DNA of 35,781 nt from Acetobacter cerevisiae (GTDB taxonomy: Bacteria > Pseudomonadota > Alphaproteobacteria > Acetobacterales > Acetobacteraceae), in contig NZ_LHZA01000129.1 of the NCBI RefSeq assembly GCF_001580535.1, forward strand, positions 1-35,781, read 5' to 3'. Made by a program: the position numbers and the translations under genes. Position 1 is the first letter of the stretch. Each line of letters starts with the position of its first letter. The notes under the pieces are model-generated. The model worked only from the letters and a program-made list of their open reading frames with translations. It had not been told where the DNA came from and did not search any database. Below, in pieces: positions 7,910-16,872 of the stretch.

Positions 7910-9949
7910 ATGACACCCATACTTGCCTCTTACGCACAGGACAGATGGCATAAAGCTGTTTCCGGTTTTGAAGATATACAGAGTGCGGTCAACGGGCAGA
8001 TCATCGCACAGGCATCCAGTTCAGGTTTGGATTTTGGAGGCCTTGTGCAACATGCACGCAACAAAGGCGGGCCGGCACTCCGCAAGCTGAATTTTCATCA
8101 GCGTGCAGATATGATAAAGAAACTGGCTCTCTATCTGACAGAACGGAAACAGACGCTTTACGATCTCTCTTTCAACACCGGCGCGACCAGCCGCGATAAT
8201 CTGTTTGACATTGACGGCGGGATAGGAACGCTTTTTGCCTATGCGTCAATGGCCAAGAAACACCTTCCAGACAAATATATTCTTGCCGAAGAGGTTGAAA
8301 CACTTTCTCGTAATGGCACATTCATGGGAACGCATATCCTTTCATCCCTGCAAGGAGTAGCCGTTCACATCAATGCCTATAATTTTCCCTGCTGGGGCAT
8401 GCTTGAAAAACTTGCGCCTGCAATTATTGCTGGCGTTCCCGTTATTACAAAACCCGCCACAGTGACCAGTTATGTTGCACATGCTGTTGCCCAAATGATT
8501 GTTGACTCCGGCATCTTTCCCCCCGGCGCTTTTCAATTTATTTGTGGAAGCACAGGCGACCTTTTGGATCATCTCGAAGGGCAGGACGTTCTGTCTTTTA
8601 CCGGTTCCATTACAACCTCCGAAAAATTACGTAATCACCCAATCATTTCTGCAAACGCTGTACGCTTTATCGCAGAACGTGATAGCCTCAATGCAGCCGT
8701 ACTTGGCCCTGATATTTCTCCCGATATGCCGGAATTTGATCTGTTTATTCGGGCGGTTACGCAGGAAATGACCGTCAAGGCAGGTCAGAAATGTACAGCT
8801 ATCAGAAGAATTATGGTGCCGGAGACCATCATCGCAGAGGTCACAACAGCACTAAAAGCACGGCTGGACAGGATTGTTGTGGGCGACCCACAGCATGAAG
8901 GTGTGACAATGGGCCCCCTCGCTGGCCTCGCCCAGCGTGAAGATGTTCGGCGTCATGTCGCTACTCTTGCACAAGAAAGCGAGATTGTTTTCGGGGACCC
9001 ACAGCACTGTGATCCACTCGGTGCATCTGATCAGAGCGGAGCTTTTATGAGCCCGGTCCTGCTCCAGAATCTGAACCCTCGTGATGCCACCAGTGTACAC
9101 CATACTGAAGCTTTTGGCCCTGTTGCGACCATCATGCCCTACACATCTTTGGCCGACGCAGCCTGCCTGGTAAAACGTGGTGAAGGAAGCTTGGTCGCAA
9201 CCCTCTGCACATACGATGATAATGTGGCAGCAGAGCTTGTGGCAAGTCTGGCTTCATTCCACGGGAGATTGCACATACTGGACCGGGATTGTGCCAAAGA
9301 AAGCACGGGCCATGGCTCACCCCTTCCCGCCTTGGTGCATGGCGGCCCCGGCCGTGCGGGTGGTGGAGAGGAACTGGGCGGCATACGGGGCATTCGCCAT
9401 TATATGCAGCGCACTGCCTTGCAGGCCTCTCCCACACGCCTCACACGGCTCACAGGGCGCTGGACCATTGGCGCGCAGGAAGCGTTGCGCAAGGAACATC
9501 CCTTCCGATACAATTTTGCCCAGCTAACTGTAGGGGACACCATCCATACTCAGCCGCGCACCATTACAGTGCAGGATATAGAGCATTTTGCTGAATTTAC
9601 GGGGGATACTTTCTACGCTCATACGGATGAGAAAGCAGCAGCCGCCAACCCGTTTTTCCCCGGTCGCGTTGCGCATGGCTATTTGCTACTCTCTTTTGCG
9701 GCCGGCCTGTTTGTGGACCCAGCGCCAGGTCCACTTCTGGCCAATTATGGACTGGAATCCCTTCGGTTTCTTAAGCCAGTGTCACCTGGAGATGCCATTC
9801 AGGTACGGTTGACTGTAAAGTCAAAAAATGCCGCTCGTGAACCTCATTATGGCGAGGTTCGCTGGGACGTAGAACTGTTTAACCAGAACAAGGAGACAGT
9901 GGCCCGCTACGACCTTCTGACCATGAGCGCACAACCTGCCGCAGCCTGA
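7910..9949 (+). CDS. paaZ: bifunctional oxepin-CoA hydrolase / 3-oxo-5,6-dehydrosuberyl-CoA semialdehyde dehydrogenase
   Basis: This is a fusion enzyme of 679 aa, against 681 in E. coli. The N-terminal aldehyde dehydrogenase domain has Glu256 in AERDSLN and nucleophilic Cys295 in GQKCTAIRR, at the same numbers as in E. coli PaaZ. The C-terminal MaoC/hotdog hydratase domain has FTGDTFYAHTDE with Asp566 and His571, five residues apart as in the known hydrolase site, followed by FPGRVAHGYLLLSFAAGL. It opens the oxepin ring and oxidises the resulting reactive aldehyde. ATG 7910 is preceded by AAAGGACAATAGTC. In-frame codons upstream overlap paaK and lack a ribosome site. A strong hairpin follows the gene. 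Confidence 0.95.
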   Translation: MTPILASYAQDRWHKAVSGFEDIQSAVNGQIIAQASSSGLDFGGLVQHARNKGGPALRKLNFHQRADMIKKLALYLTERKQTLYDLSFNTGATSRDNLFDIDGGIGTLFAYASMAKKHLPDKYILAEEVETLSRNGTFMGTHILSSLQGVAVHINAYNFPCWGMLEKLAPAIIAGVPVITKPATVTSYVAHAVAQMIVDSGIFPPGAFQFICGSTGDLLDHLEGQDVLSFTGSITTSEKLRNHPIISANAVRFIAERDSLNAAVLGPDISPDMPEFDLFIRAVTQEMTVKAGQKCTAIRRIMVPETIIAEVTTALKARLDRIVVGDPQHEGVTMGPLAGLAQREDVRRHVATLAQESEIVFGDPQHCDPLGASDQSGAFMSPVLLQNLNPRDATSVHHTEAFGPVATIMPYTSLADAACLVKRGEGSLVATLCTYDDNVAAELVASLASFHGRLHILDRDCAKESTGHGSPLPALVHGGPGRAGGGEELGGIRGIRHYMQRTALQASPTRLTRLTGRWTIGAQEALRKEHPFRYNFAQLTVGDTIHTQPRTITVQDIEHFAEFTGDTFYAHTDEKAAAANPFFPGRVAHGYLLLSFAAGLFVDPAPGPLLANYGLESLRFLKPVSPGDAIQVRLTVKSKNAAREPHYGEVRWDVELFNQNKETVARYDLLTMSAQPAAA

Positions 9950-9967
9950 GGCTGCTTGTTTTCTTTT

Positions 9968-9993
9968 ATCAAGGGGCCAACATACCCCTTGAT
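9968..9993 (+). terminator. rho-independent-like terminator after paaZ
   Basis: A perfect nine-base-pair stem, ATCAAGGGG and CCCCTTGAT, encloses an eight-base loop and is followed by TTTATTG. It ends the paaG-paaK-paaZ transcript and suggests that paaR has its own promoter. Confidence 0.7.
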
Positions 9994-10053
9994 TTTATTG
10001 GCATTTCTATAAAAAACTAGCATCTACTGACTATACATTAAAGGAAATCAATC

Positions 10054-10644
10054 ATGGCGCGACCTCGCGCAAGCGACTACGAAGAAAAACGCCTCATGAT
10101 TCTGGAGCGGTCGGCTCATTTATTTGCAAGCCTTGGATTTGATCGTGCTTCGATCAACATGATTGCCAAAGCCTGTGGAACATCCAAGGCTCTTTTTTAT
10201 CATTATTATACAGATAAACAGCAACTGCTGTTTGACCTGATCGAAACCCATCTGCAGGAGCTTCTGGTCGCAACGGATCCAACACAATGGTCAGGCCTAA
10301 CTGCGCAAGAAACACTTTACAGTATGACAGAAGCGCTCCTTAACGCCTACCGGAATGCTAATGCAAAACACAAGGTTCAGCTCAACCACATGGATCTGCT
10401 GGACCCTGAACAGCAAGACACCATCCGTATGATGGAGCGTGCTCTGGTGAGTCGATTTTCGGACGCCATCAATGCAGCACTCCCCTCCCCCGGCTCCTCT
10501 CCCATGTTACTGAAACCGTTGACAATGTCCTTATTTGCCATGCTGAACTGGGCCTATACATGGTTCAAAGAAGATGGTCCCCTGAGCCGTGCAGACTATG
10601 CCAGGCTCGCTGCGGGGCGTATTATTGGCGCACCACTCCCCTGA
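10054..10644 (+). CDS. paaR: TetR-family regulator, PaaR-like
   Basis: This is a TetR/AcrR regulator of 196 aa. The N-terminal helix-turn-helix (about residues 10-55) reads ILERSAHLFASLGFDRASIN through SKALFYHYYTDKQQLL, the classic TetR pattern. The C-terminal ligand domain is all-helical and not informative on its own. TetR-type PaaR proteins repress phenylacetate genes and are released by phenylacetyl-CoA; this assignment rests on position between paaZ and paaE. The palindrome at 5404-5435 is its probable operator. AAAGGA lies ten bases before the ATG, and the paaZ terminator precedes the gene. Confidence 0.8.
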   Translation: MARPRASDYEEKRLMILERSAHLFASLGFDRASINMIAKACGTSKALFYHYYTDKQQLLFDLIETHLQELLVATDPTQWSGLTAQETLYSMTEALLNAYRNANAKHKVQLNHMDLLDPEQQDTIRMMERALVSRFSDAINAALPSPGSSPMLLKPLTMSLFAMLNWAYTWFKEDGPLSRADYARLAAGRIIGAPLP

Positions 10645-10678
10645 AAAAAGAGTGGTGACAAACTGTGGTAAGAAAACA

Positions 10679-10700
10679 ATGACGCCTTACATGGCGTCAT
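10679..10700 (-). terminator. terminator at the end of paaABCDE, enclosing the paaE stop codon
   Basis: A perfect eight-base-pair stem, ATGACGCC and GGCGTCAT, has a six-base loop. Read on the minus strand the stem is followed by TTGTTTTCTT. The paaE stop (10687-10689) lies in the loop, and the last paaE codons form one arm. Confidence 0.6.
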
Positions 10701-11811
10701 AATCTACCGTAACGTGCTCTGTTGTCGGATGTGCCTGACAGGTAAGAACAAAACCTGCGTCGACCTCCCATTTTTCAAGTGAGAAATTAAGAGTCATCTC
10801 GGCCTTCCCCTCAGTCACTTTGGCGCGGCAGGTGCTACACATACCGCCTTTACACGCATAGGGAAGATCCAACCCGGAACGTAATGCAGCGTCCAGAAGC
10901 GTTTCTTCTTCAGCAACATTCACGTCTGCGCGCTTTCCATCCACAATTAAGGTGGCCACCACGCCGGTCTGCGACGCTTGCTCTGACGTAATTTTTGGAT
11001 GCAAACGCGGTTTTCCAGAAAACGTGGATATGAATCTTTCTATATGTATCTTGTCTTCCGCTACCCCTGCATCCTGAAGCACTGAAAGCGCATCATCGGT
11101 CATACCTGAGGGACCACACACAAAAACATGGTCCAATGTTTCGGTGGGTAGAACATGCAAAAGAATTGTTCTTATTTTTTCTGCATCCAGGCGACCATTC
11201 AACGCTGGAATATCCTGTTGTTCCTTTGAAAAAACATGAAAGATCGAAAACCGCTCCATAAACTGGTCTTTCAGATCTTCCAGCATTTCACGAAACAGCA
11301 TATCTCCGACTGATCTGTTCCCATAAAACAGGAAGAAGGAACTATCCGGTTCGGTCGCAAGCAATCCTCTGGCAAGAGATAAAACAGGCGTAATACCAGA
11401 ACCTGCGGCAAACCCCGCATAAACACGTTGCGCAGTGCTATCAGGCTGAATGCCAAAACGCCCCGTAGGAGTCATCACATCCAGAGTGTCACCTGCTGCC
11501 AGGCTTGTATTGGCCCATGTGGAAAATACACCATCTTCCACACGCTTAAGGGCCACGCGTAACTCGCCATCAGACGGCGCGGAGCAGATAGAGTAAGAAC
11601 GACGCACATCTTCTCCATCCAGCTTGGTTCGCAAAGTAAGATACTGCCCAGGCACAAAACTGTAAGCCTCAGCAAGATCGTCCGGCACGGTGAAAGCAAG
11701 AGAAACCGCATCTGGTGTCTCACGCCTTACATCAGCAATTTGCAATTTATGGAAGCGCGCTGTGCGTGCAACATGAGCACTTGATGCGTTAAGATTATCT
11801 GTTTGAGACAT
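10687..11811 (-). CDS. paaE: phenylacetyl-CoA 1,2-epoxidase, reductase subunit
   Basis: This NAD(P)H:ferredoxin-type reductase of 374 aa feeds electrons to the PaaABC oxygenase. The order is an FAD/FMN-binding barrel (RRSYSICSAP near residue 70), an NAD-binding domain (AGSGITPVLSLARG near 140, then VCGPSGM) and a C-terminal plant-type [2Fe-2S] ferredoxin domain. The ferredoxin cysteines are in CKGGMCSTC with a fourth about 30 residues later in LTCQAHP. This domain order and length are those of PaaE. It is the last gene of the paaABCDE operon, 40 bases after paaD, with AGGAA directly before the ATG. Confidence 0.95.
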   Translation of the reverse strand: MSQTDNLNASSAHVARTARFHKLQIADVRRETPDAVSLAFTVPDDLAEAYSFVPGQYLTLRTKLDGEDVRRSYSICSAPSDGELRVALKRVEDGVFSTWANTSLAAGDTLDVMTPTGRFGIQPDSTAQRVYAGFAAGSGITPVLSLARGLLATEPDSSFFLFYGNRSVGDMLFREMLEDLKDQFMERFSIFHVFSKEQQDIPALNGRLDAEKIRTILLHVLPTETLDHVFVCGPSGMTDDALSVLQDAGVAEDKIHIERFISTFSGKPRLHPKITSEQASQTGVVATLIVDGKRADVNVAEEETLLDAALRSGLDLPYACKGGMCSTCRAKVTEGKAEMTLNFSLEKWEVDAGFVLTCQAHPTTEHVTVDYDAM

Positions 11812-11851
11812 TTCCTATTCTTTCTTTTTTATGAAGTCTCATGCTTTGGGC

Positions 11852-12352
11852 TCAATGGCACCTAAAATAATCAAAGGGTTCGCGGCATGTATTGCAACGC
11901 CACAAAGCCTTGCAGGAGGTAGACCCAAATTCCGCCAACCTGCTGGTGTCTGTTGAGCCGCATTGGGGGCACGCCACCTCCACTGTCCCAAAAAGACTGC
12001 CACGCCCACTTCCTTCCTGTGGAGGCGCAATACCATATGCAAGAAGCTTCTGGCGGCCAGCTTCACTCAACCACGCGGTTGTCCAAGCGGGGGAAAGCGT
12101 TGTGTTTACGTGAAAATTTTCAATACCAGCGCGCGCAAGGGCTGTTTCAATATCCAGAGTAATCATGTTCATGGCTGGGCAACCTGAATAGGTAGGCGTA
12201 ATGGTCACATCCACCACACCATTATGCACTCGGACATCCCGTAAAATTCCCAAATCTGCTATTGTCAGAACAGGAATTTCTGGGTCAGTTACATCATCGA
12301 GAGCATGCAGTACCCTTGTGCGCAACAGGGCATCTGTCTGGGGTGTCACCAC
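11852..12352 (-). CDS. paaD: phenylacetyl-CoA epoxidase assembly protein, SufT/DUF59 type
   Basis: This is PaaD of 166 aa. The N-terminal DUF59/MIP18 domain has DVTDPEIPVLTIADLGILRDV and YSGCPAMNMI. The C-terminus adds the zinc-ribbon-like cysteine pairs CPQCGS and CNTC that are typical of PaaD. It is thought to help metal-centre maturation of the epoxidase. The start is GTG (12352, with a second GTG right after it). It overlaps the end of paaC by seven bases, and the GGGAG ribosome site lies inside paaC, so translation is coupled. Confidence 0.92.
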   Translation of the reverse strand: MVTPQTDALLRTRVLHALDDVTDPEIPVLTIADLGILRDVRVHNGVVDVTITPTYSGCPAMNMITLDIETALARAGIENFHVNTTLSPAWTTAWLSEAGRQKLLAYGIAPPQEGSGRGSLFGTVEVACPQCGSTDTSRLAEFGSTSCKALWRCNTCREPFDYFRCH

Positions 12353-13137
12353 ACAGCTCCCGGTTCAGAACGAGGGAGTTGCTGCATTTCAGCAAGCAAA
12401 AATCCAAGATGTTCTGAATGACGGCCGCTACGTCCACCTTTCTGCATCCATGCACTTTGAGGAAGGGTGAGAGTTGCACGGTCAAGGATAGTTTGCACCG
12501 TGGTGCGCCAGCCATCATGAATAACCGAGGCATCAATAATCATTCCCTCAGCCTGCAACATGGCTTCCGCTTCGTCCGTATCGAACATTTCTCCGGTATA
12601 AGACCAAAGAAACTCCAGAGCGGCTTGCATCCGATCATGGCTTTTCGGCGTGCCATCCCCAAGCCTGATAACCCATTCAGAGGTATAGCGAAGATGGTAT
12701 GCTGTTTCCTTCTCTGCTTTTTCTGCAATAGCGGCCAATTGTGCATCAGATGATTTCATCATCGCACGCCAATAGGGATCGATGAAAGCAGAATAAAGAA
12801 ACTGACGCATGATGATGCGTCCGAAATCACCATTTGGTAATTCACACAACAGAAGATTACGATACTGCCCAACATCACGCAAATAGGCATAGGTATCTTC
12901 TGTATTCGCACGACCACCTTCTAAAGAGGGCTCACGCAGTGCGGCAAGCGCATATAGCGCGCGCGCCTGACCAATAAGATCCAGCCCGATATTGGCCAGA
13001 GCCATATCTTCTTCCAAGGTAGGAGCGTGGCCACAGCATTCTGAAAGCCTGTGCCCCAATATGAGCGCATCGTCGGCTCGACGCAGCGCATAAAGCACCT
13101 GTGGGGTTTCTGAAACAGATATGGTATTTGTTACCAT
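12346..13137 (-). CDS. paaC: phenylacetyl-CoA 1,2-epoxidase, structural subunit
   Basis: This is PaaC of 263 aa, a ferritin-like helical protein that pairs with PaaA in the epoxidase core but does not carry out catalysis itself. ADDALILGHRLSECCGHAPTLEEDMALANIGLDLIGQAR is visible in pieces near residues 20-55 and matches PaaC, as does the segment DFGRIIMRQFLYSAF. The frame is open for 53 codons upstream, but ATG 13137 has AGGA nine bases before it and gives the standard N-terminus, so the longer version is rejected. It lies 52 bases after paaB. Confidence 0.93.
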   Translation of the reverse strand: MVTNTISVSETPQVLYALRRADDALILGHRLSECCGHAPTLEEDMALANIGLDLIGQARALYALAALREPSLEGGRANTEDTYAYLRDVGQYRNLLLCELPNGDFGRIIMRQFLYSAFIDPYWRAMMKSSDAQLAAIAEKAEKETAYHLRYTSEWVIRLGDGTPKSHDRMQAALEFLWSYTGEMFDTDEAEAMLQAEGMIIDASVIHDGWRTTVQTILDRATLTLPQSAWMQKGGRSGRHSEHLGFLLAEMQQLPRSEPGAVW

Positions 13138-13189
13138 AATATTTTTTCCTGCTCTTGCAGGCTTCGTGCCATGGCACGATAGCCAAAGG

Positions 13190-13492
13190 CTACATATGCC
13201 CGACTTCTTCAGGCACATTGTAAAAAGTCGGGTGCCTGTAAGCTTTAGAAAGCGCAGGCTCAAACAGCATGCCTTTCTCCGAAGGGTCTGAAGCAATAAT
13301 CAGGTGCGAGGGTACAACCCAGATTGAAAGCCCTTCGCCTCTGCGTGTAAAAAGATTACGGGCAGCCTGAAGCGCCAACTCAGCATCTTCAGCATGCAAA
13401 GATCCCACATGCTTGTGCGCAAGCCCGCTGCGGCTACGAATGAATACTTCCCACAATTGCACAGGCGGCGTTGCCTTAAGCGTTTTATTCAT
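13190..13492 (-). CDS. paaB: phenylacetyl-CoA 1,2-epoxidase subunit B
   Basis: This is a small protein of 100 aa, typical of PaaB, which bridges PaaAC dimers. The segments WEVFIRSRSGLAHKHVGSLHA, shown in part here, and ARNLFTRRGEGLSIWVV are family hallmarks. AGGAAATAGGACT precedes the ATG. It follows paaA after 12 bases. Confidence 0.94.
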   Translation of the reverse strand: MNKTLKATPPVQLWEVFIRSRSGLAHKHVGSLHAEDAELALQAARNLFTRRGEGLSIWVVPSHLIIASDPSEKGMLFEPALSKAYRHPTFYNVPEEVGHM

Positions 13493-13504
13493 AGTCCTAT
13501 TTCC

Positions 13505-14485
13505 TTAAGCGGCATGGCGGGAGACCTGCCGTGCAGCATAAGCTGCAGCAGCTTCTCTTACCCATGCACCTTCTTCATGAGCTTTCCTGCGGCTAGCGAG
13601 CCTGTCCTGATTACAGGGGCCGTTGCCGGCGATAACCTGCTTGAATTCTTCCCAGTCTATCTCGCCATACATCCAATTTCCGGTGACCTCATCCTGACGT
13701 AAATCCGGATCTGGAAGTGTCAAACCCAAGAATTGGGCCTGAGGTACGGTCGCATCCACAAACTTCTGACGCAGTTCATCGTTACTGAAACGCTTGATTT
13801 TCCAACGCGTAGACTGGTCTGAATGCTGGCTGTCAGTATCCGGTGGTCCAAACATCATCAGGCTGGGCCACCACCAGCGGTTCAGGGCATCCTGCGCCAT
13901 TGCTTTCTGACGTGCGGAACCTTTTGCCAGCGTCATCATAATTTCAAATCCCTGCCGCTGGTGAAAGCTCTCCTCCTTGCAGACACGAATCATCGCACGC
14001 GCATAAGGGCCATAAGAGCAGCGACAGAGCGGAATCTGGTTCATGATTGCCGCCCCGTCCACCAGCCACCCGATTGCACCAATATCGGCCCATGTCATGG
14101 TGGGATAATTGAAAATGGAGGAGTATTTGGCCTTTCCTTCCATGAGCTGGTCCATAAGAGCTTCACGGGATGCATTGAGTGTTTCTGCGGCAGCGTAGAG
14201 ATACAGGCCGTGCCCGCATTCATCCTGTACTTTTGCCAAAAGGGCCGCCTTGCGGCGCAAGGATGGTGCTCTGGTTATCCATGCCCCTTCTGGTAACTGT
14301 CCGATAATTTCAGAATGGGCATGCTGGCTGATCTGGCGTACCAAAGTACGCCGATAAGCTTCGGGCATCCAGTCATTTGCTTCAATCCGGTCTTCCGAAT
14401 CAATACGGGTCTGAAAATTTGCCATTTTTTCGGCATCTTCCAGATTATGCGGAGTCGGCAGATCGTTAAGTGCCTGCGTGTACAT
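13505..14485 (-). CDS. paaA: phenylacetyl-CoA 1,2-epoxidase, catalytic subunit
   Basis: This is the di-iron oxygenase subunit of 326 aa that inserts one oxygen atom into the ring of phenylacetyl-CoA. Metal-ligand motifs of the ferritin-like fold are visible in [12 protein letters not shown] (ExxH) and [13 protein letters not shown] (ExxH), and the N-terminal [20 protein letters not shown] matches PaaA. It is the first gene of paaABCDE, with AGGAGAACGCTT before the ATG. The 128 bases upstream, after paaX, are AT-rich and contain a weak inverted pair TTACA (14519-14523) and TGTAA (14549-14553) that might be a regulator site. Confidence 0.96.
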   Translation of the reverse strand: MYTQALNDLPTPHNLEDAEKMANFQTRIDSEDRIEANDWMPEAYRRTLVRQISQHAHSEIIGQLPEGAWITRAPSLRRKAALLAKVQDECGHGLYLYAAAETLNASREALMDQLMEGKAKYSSIFNYPTMTWADIGAIGWLVDGAAIMNQIPLCRCSYGPYARAMIRVCKEESFHQRQGFEIMMTLAKGSARQKAMAQDALNRWWWPSLMMFGPPDTDSQHSDQSTRWKIKRFSNDELRQKFVDATVPQAQFLGLTLPDPDLRQDEVTGNWMYGEIDWEEFKQVIAGNGPCNQDRLASRRKAHEEGAWVREAAAAYAARQVSRHAA

Positions 14486-14613
14486 AAGCGTTCTCCTGCA
14501 AACTTACAGTCGAAAGCATTACATAATTTCCAAAATAATAGCGAATCTTGTAACATAAAATGCGCGTGATATCAGAACTGACCTTCCCTATTTTTCTTTT
14601 TCTGGAGCAAGGA

Positions 14614-15537
14614 CTATACAAAGTCTCCTGACTGCGCCTCTCTTACCTCTTGAAATCGCTTATAAAATGCTGGCGTTGGTGCTGGTAGCCGCCCAGCATC
14701 ACCGCCACGACCATTTTCCGTCAACCATGCTTCTGATGCTGGCAATAAAGCCCGATAGATTGTGGCGCATAAAGTCTGAGCTCTATATCCGGCCCAGTCA
14801 AATGGCATGAGCGCTTCTGGAAGACGCGGATCACGCAAGGCAACACGCCGATATTCATGAATGAGCAGAGTGCGCGCAACAACGGCACTCAGTCCATCCT
14901 GATGGAACGCCCCTTTTTGCTCCGCATGGTCTGTGCACATTTTGGCAAGAGGCGAAAATATCTTTTCAAACCGCAGATAGGATCGGGCTAGATCATCAAG
15001 TGAAAAATATGCAGCAAGACATTGCATGGCTACCTGAGAGCCGTCCACGTCAAGGCCGAAGATGCCATCAGGCAAAGTGCCGTCATCCACCCCAAGCCAT
15101 GCCCCTGGGGCAAATGCTGTATATCCAGCTTCCCTCATCCGTGTAGCCACAAGAGCGGCTTCATCGCCCACCAAAGACCTTACGGATGCCGATGCAACGG
15201 CCAAGCGCAGCTTACGCTGGGTTTTAAACAAGAACGTTCCATAGATTCTTGGCTCTGCATCACGCGAGAGCGCCATGCCGCGGGACGACAAACAATAATA
15301 AGCGTTGCGCCCAATACGTGTACGCTCAACCCATCCATCCGCAGAAAGCCGTGATAACGCTGTTCTGACTGTGCCAGAGCCCACATCCATGGCGTGAAAA
15401 AGACTTAAAAGCGTCGGCAGTCCAATCGAACCACCACGAGGAAGAACCATATCCCCAAAAAAAGTCATGACAATGGACCATGTTCGGCTTGGCTCTGCCT
15501 GAAACAGCCGCAATATATCTTTGAGCGGTTTATCCAT
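14614..15537 (-). CDS. paaX: PaaX-family transcriptional regulator
   Basis: This regulator is 307 aa, close to the 316 aa of E. coli PaaX. The N-terminal winged-helix region contains GSIGLPTLLSLFHAMDVGSG and VRTALSRLSADGWVERTRIGR, typical of PaaX. The long C-terminal domain (LDDLARSYLRFEKIFSPL, LLIHEYRRVALRDPRLPEALMPFDWAG) matches the PaaX_C type. PaaX represses paa genes and is relieved by phenylacetyl-CoA. It lies directly upstream of paaA in the same direction. ATG 15537 gives the conserved N-terminus; an in-frame start 16 codons earlier is possible but has no support. The cluster also encodes a TetR-type PaaR, so control is double. Confidence 0.93.
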   Translation of the reverse strand: MDKPLKDILRLFQAEPSRTWSIVMTFFGDMVLPRGGSIGLPTLLSLFHAMDVGSGTVRTALSRLSADGWVERTRIGRNAYYCLSSRGMALSRDAEPRIYGTFLFKTQRKLRLAVASASVRSLVGDEAALVATRMREAGYTAFAPGAWLGVDDGTLPDGIFGLDVDGSQVAMQCLAAYFSLDDLARSYLRFEKIFSPLAKMCTDHAEQKGAFHQDGLSAVVARTLLIHEYRRVALRDPRLPEALMPFDWAGYRAQTLCATIYRALLPASEAWLTENGRGGDAGRLPAPTPAFYKRFQEVREAQSGDFV

Positions 15538-16341
15538 GATCCTGATATTCCTCGGCCAAAGCTTTTTCTGTGTGCTGAAATGCAAGAAGAATGGCGGTCC
15601 TGTCTACACTTTCCTTCCCAATAAGCCCCACTGAGGAAAAAAAAGCTGCCACAAACAATCACCGCAAAGGTCAGAGACCTCGACTTAGAATAAATTTATC
15701 AAAACATCATCATATATGGGAAAAAATTTCCTGTTTCTCTTCAAAAAAAACAGTTTATATATTTCCTTATACTGCAATAAGCATAGTTCTATTCATACGG
15801 TGATTACAAACGCTGTTTATCTACCTCATCGAACGGCTTGTATGACCACTCAATCGGACCATTGAACCATCCACGTTTATTGTCACAACCTTATTCCTGT
15901 TACGATAAATTATGTATTTAAAACAGTTTTTACCAATAATTACAGATACATAGAAATATTTTCTCTTCTTCCTGCCGTCTGAAAAAGTGTATCCGAATAA
16001 CAGCCTAACGCTAGCAGAACATCGAGTTCCCCCTCCTCAAAACTGGGCTGCGCTTCAAAAGGAAAGTGGCAATTTAAGATCCTCCCTCAGAAGTGATGGC
16101 GACAGAGACAGAAACTCTGTAATGTCAGAATCGTTATTGATCGTCCAGACGGTTAATTAAAGACCGCGTTGGTCTGAGGCGGGAGTGCTTACGTGAAGCC
16201 AACCCTTTTTATAGTGCACAACAGCGCTACGCTTGCCTTAAACAGAGACAAGCTACGCACGACCTGTTTTCGCCAAGTATTTAGAGGAAGCTTCTTGGTT
16301 TTCGTAAAACAGCGCGTAACTCGGACCAATGGTAAAGCGAC
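15538..16341. other. 800-bp AT-rich intergenic region with several short palindromes
   Basis: No credible gene is visible. The part at 15690-15990 is strongly AT-rich. Short perfect inverted repeats occur at 15719-15731 (GGAAA-N3-TTTCC), 15731-15753 (CTGTTT-N11-AAACAG) and 16161-16175 (AGACC-N5-GGTCT). The last could be a regulator site for paaI or for the following genes. The region separates the minus-strand paaX operon from the plus-strand paaI, so it should hold both promoters, but no hexamer pair is convincing. It may contain decayed mobile DNA. Confidence 0.4.
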
Positions 16342-16773
16342 ATGACCCCAGAAGAACGTGCCCGCGCAGCAGCCAGAGCCTTATGGACCAATGACAGGGC
16401 AAGCAAAAGCCTGGGCATGGAAATCCTGGAAGTAGGACCCGGCTTTTCGATAGTTGCCATGAATGCAACCATTGAAATGGCCAACGGCATCGGCACAATC
16501 CATGGTGGCTTTATCTTTGCTTTGGCCGACAGCGCATTTGCTGTCGCGTGCAATAGCTACAATGATCGTACAGTCGCCGCGCATTGCTCCATCACTTATC
16601 TGGCCCCCGGCGTGGCAGGCAAGCGCCTCCTCGCAAGCGCCCGGGAAATCAGTCGCGCAGGACGTTCCGGCCTGTACGACATTGAAATCAGTCAGGAAGG
16701 AACCATCATAGCGCAATTTCGCGGGCATTCCCGATCCATAGGCGGCCCCCTGTTCTCCGAGCCGTCTTCATAA
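16342..16773 (+). CDS. paaI: hotdog-fold acyl-CoA thioesterase
   Basis: This is a PaaI-type thioesterase of 143 aa. The active-site loop GTIHGGFIFALADSAFAVACNS contains the HGG signature followed by the acidic residue of the family, and SITYLAPGVAGKRL is the usual second strand block. PaaI releases CoA from ring-hydroxylated phenylacetyl-CoA and so prevents CoA trapping. Here it stands apart from the rest of the paa genes, next to the outer-membrane channel and alcohol/aldehyde dehydrogenase genes. The ribosome site before the ATG is weak (GGTAAAG). Confidence 0.9.
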   Translation: MTPEERARAAARALWTNDRASKSLGMEILEVGPGFSIVAMNATIEMANGIGTIHGGFIFALADSAFAVACNSYNDRTVAAHCSITYLAPGVAGKRLLASAREISRAGRSGLYDIEISQEGTIIAQFRGHSRSIGGPLFSEPSS

Positions 16774-16788
16774 CGGTCTTAATCAATA

Positions 16789-16858
16789 AACACGAAAAGC
16801 GTGTTGATAATAAAAAACACGGCAAACGTGTTCGCAACAAAAGCACGGTCAACGTGCT
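16789..16858 (+). promoter_or_regulatory. three regularly spaced 17-bp palindromes before the outer-membrane channel gene
   Basis: Three perfect 6+6 inverted repeats with five-base centres lie in a row: AACACG-N5-CGTGTT at 16789-16805 and at 16816-16832, and AGCACG-N5-CGTGCT at 16842-16858. They start 27 and 26 bases apart and are separated by A-rich spacers. The last ends four bases before the GGAGGA ribosome site at 16863. They could be a three-site operator array, or three hairpins in the leader RNA. Confidence 0.65.
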
Positions 16859-16872
16859 ACATGGAGGAACTT

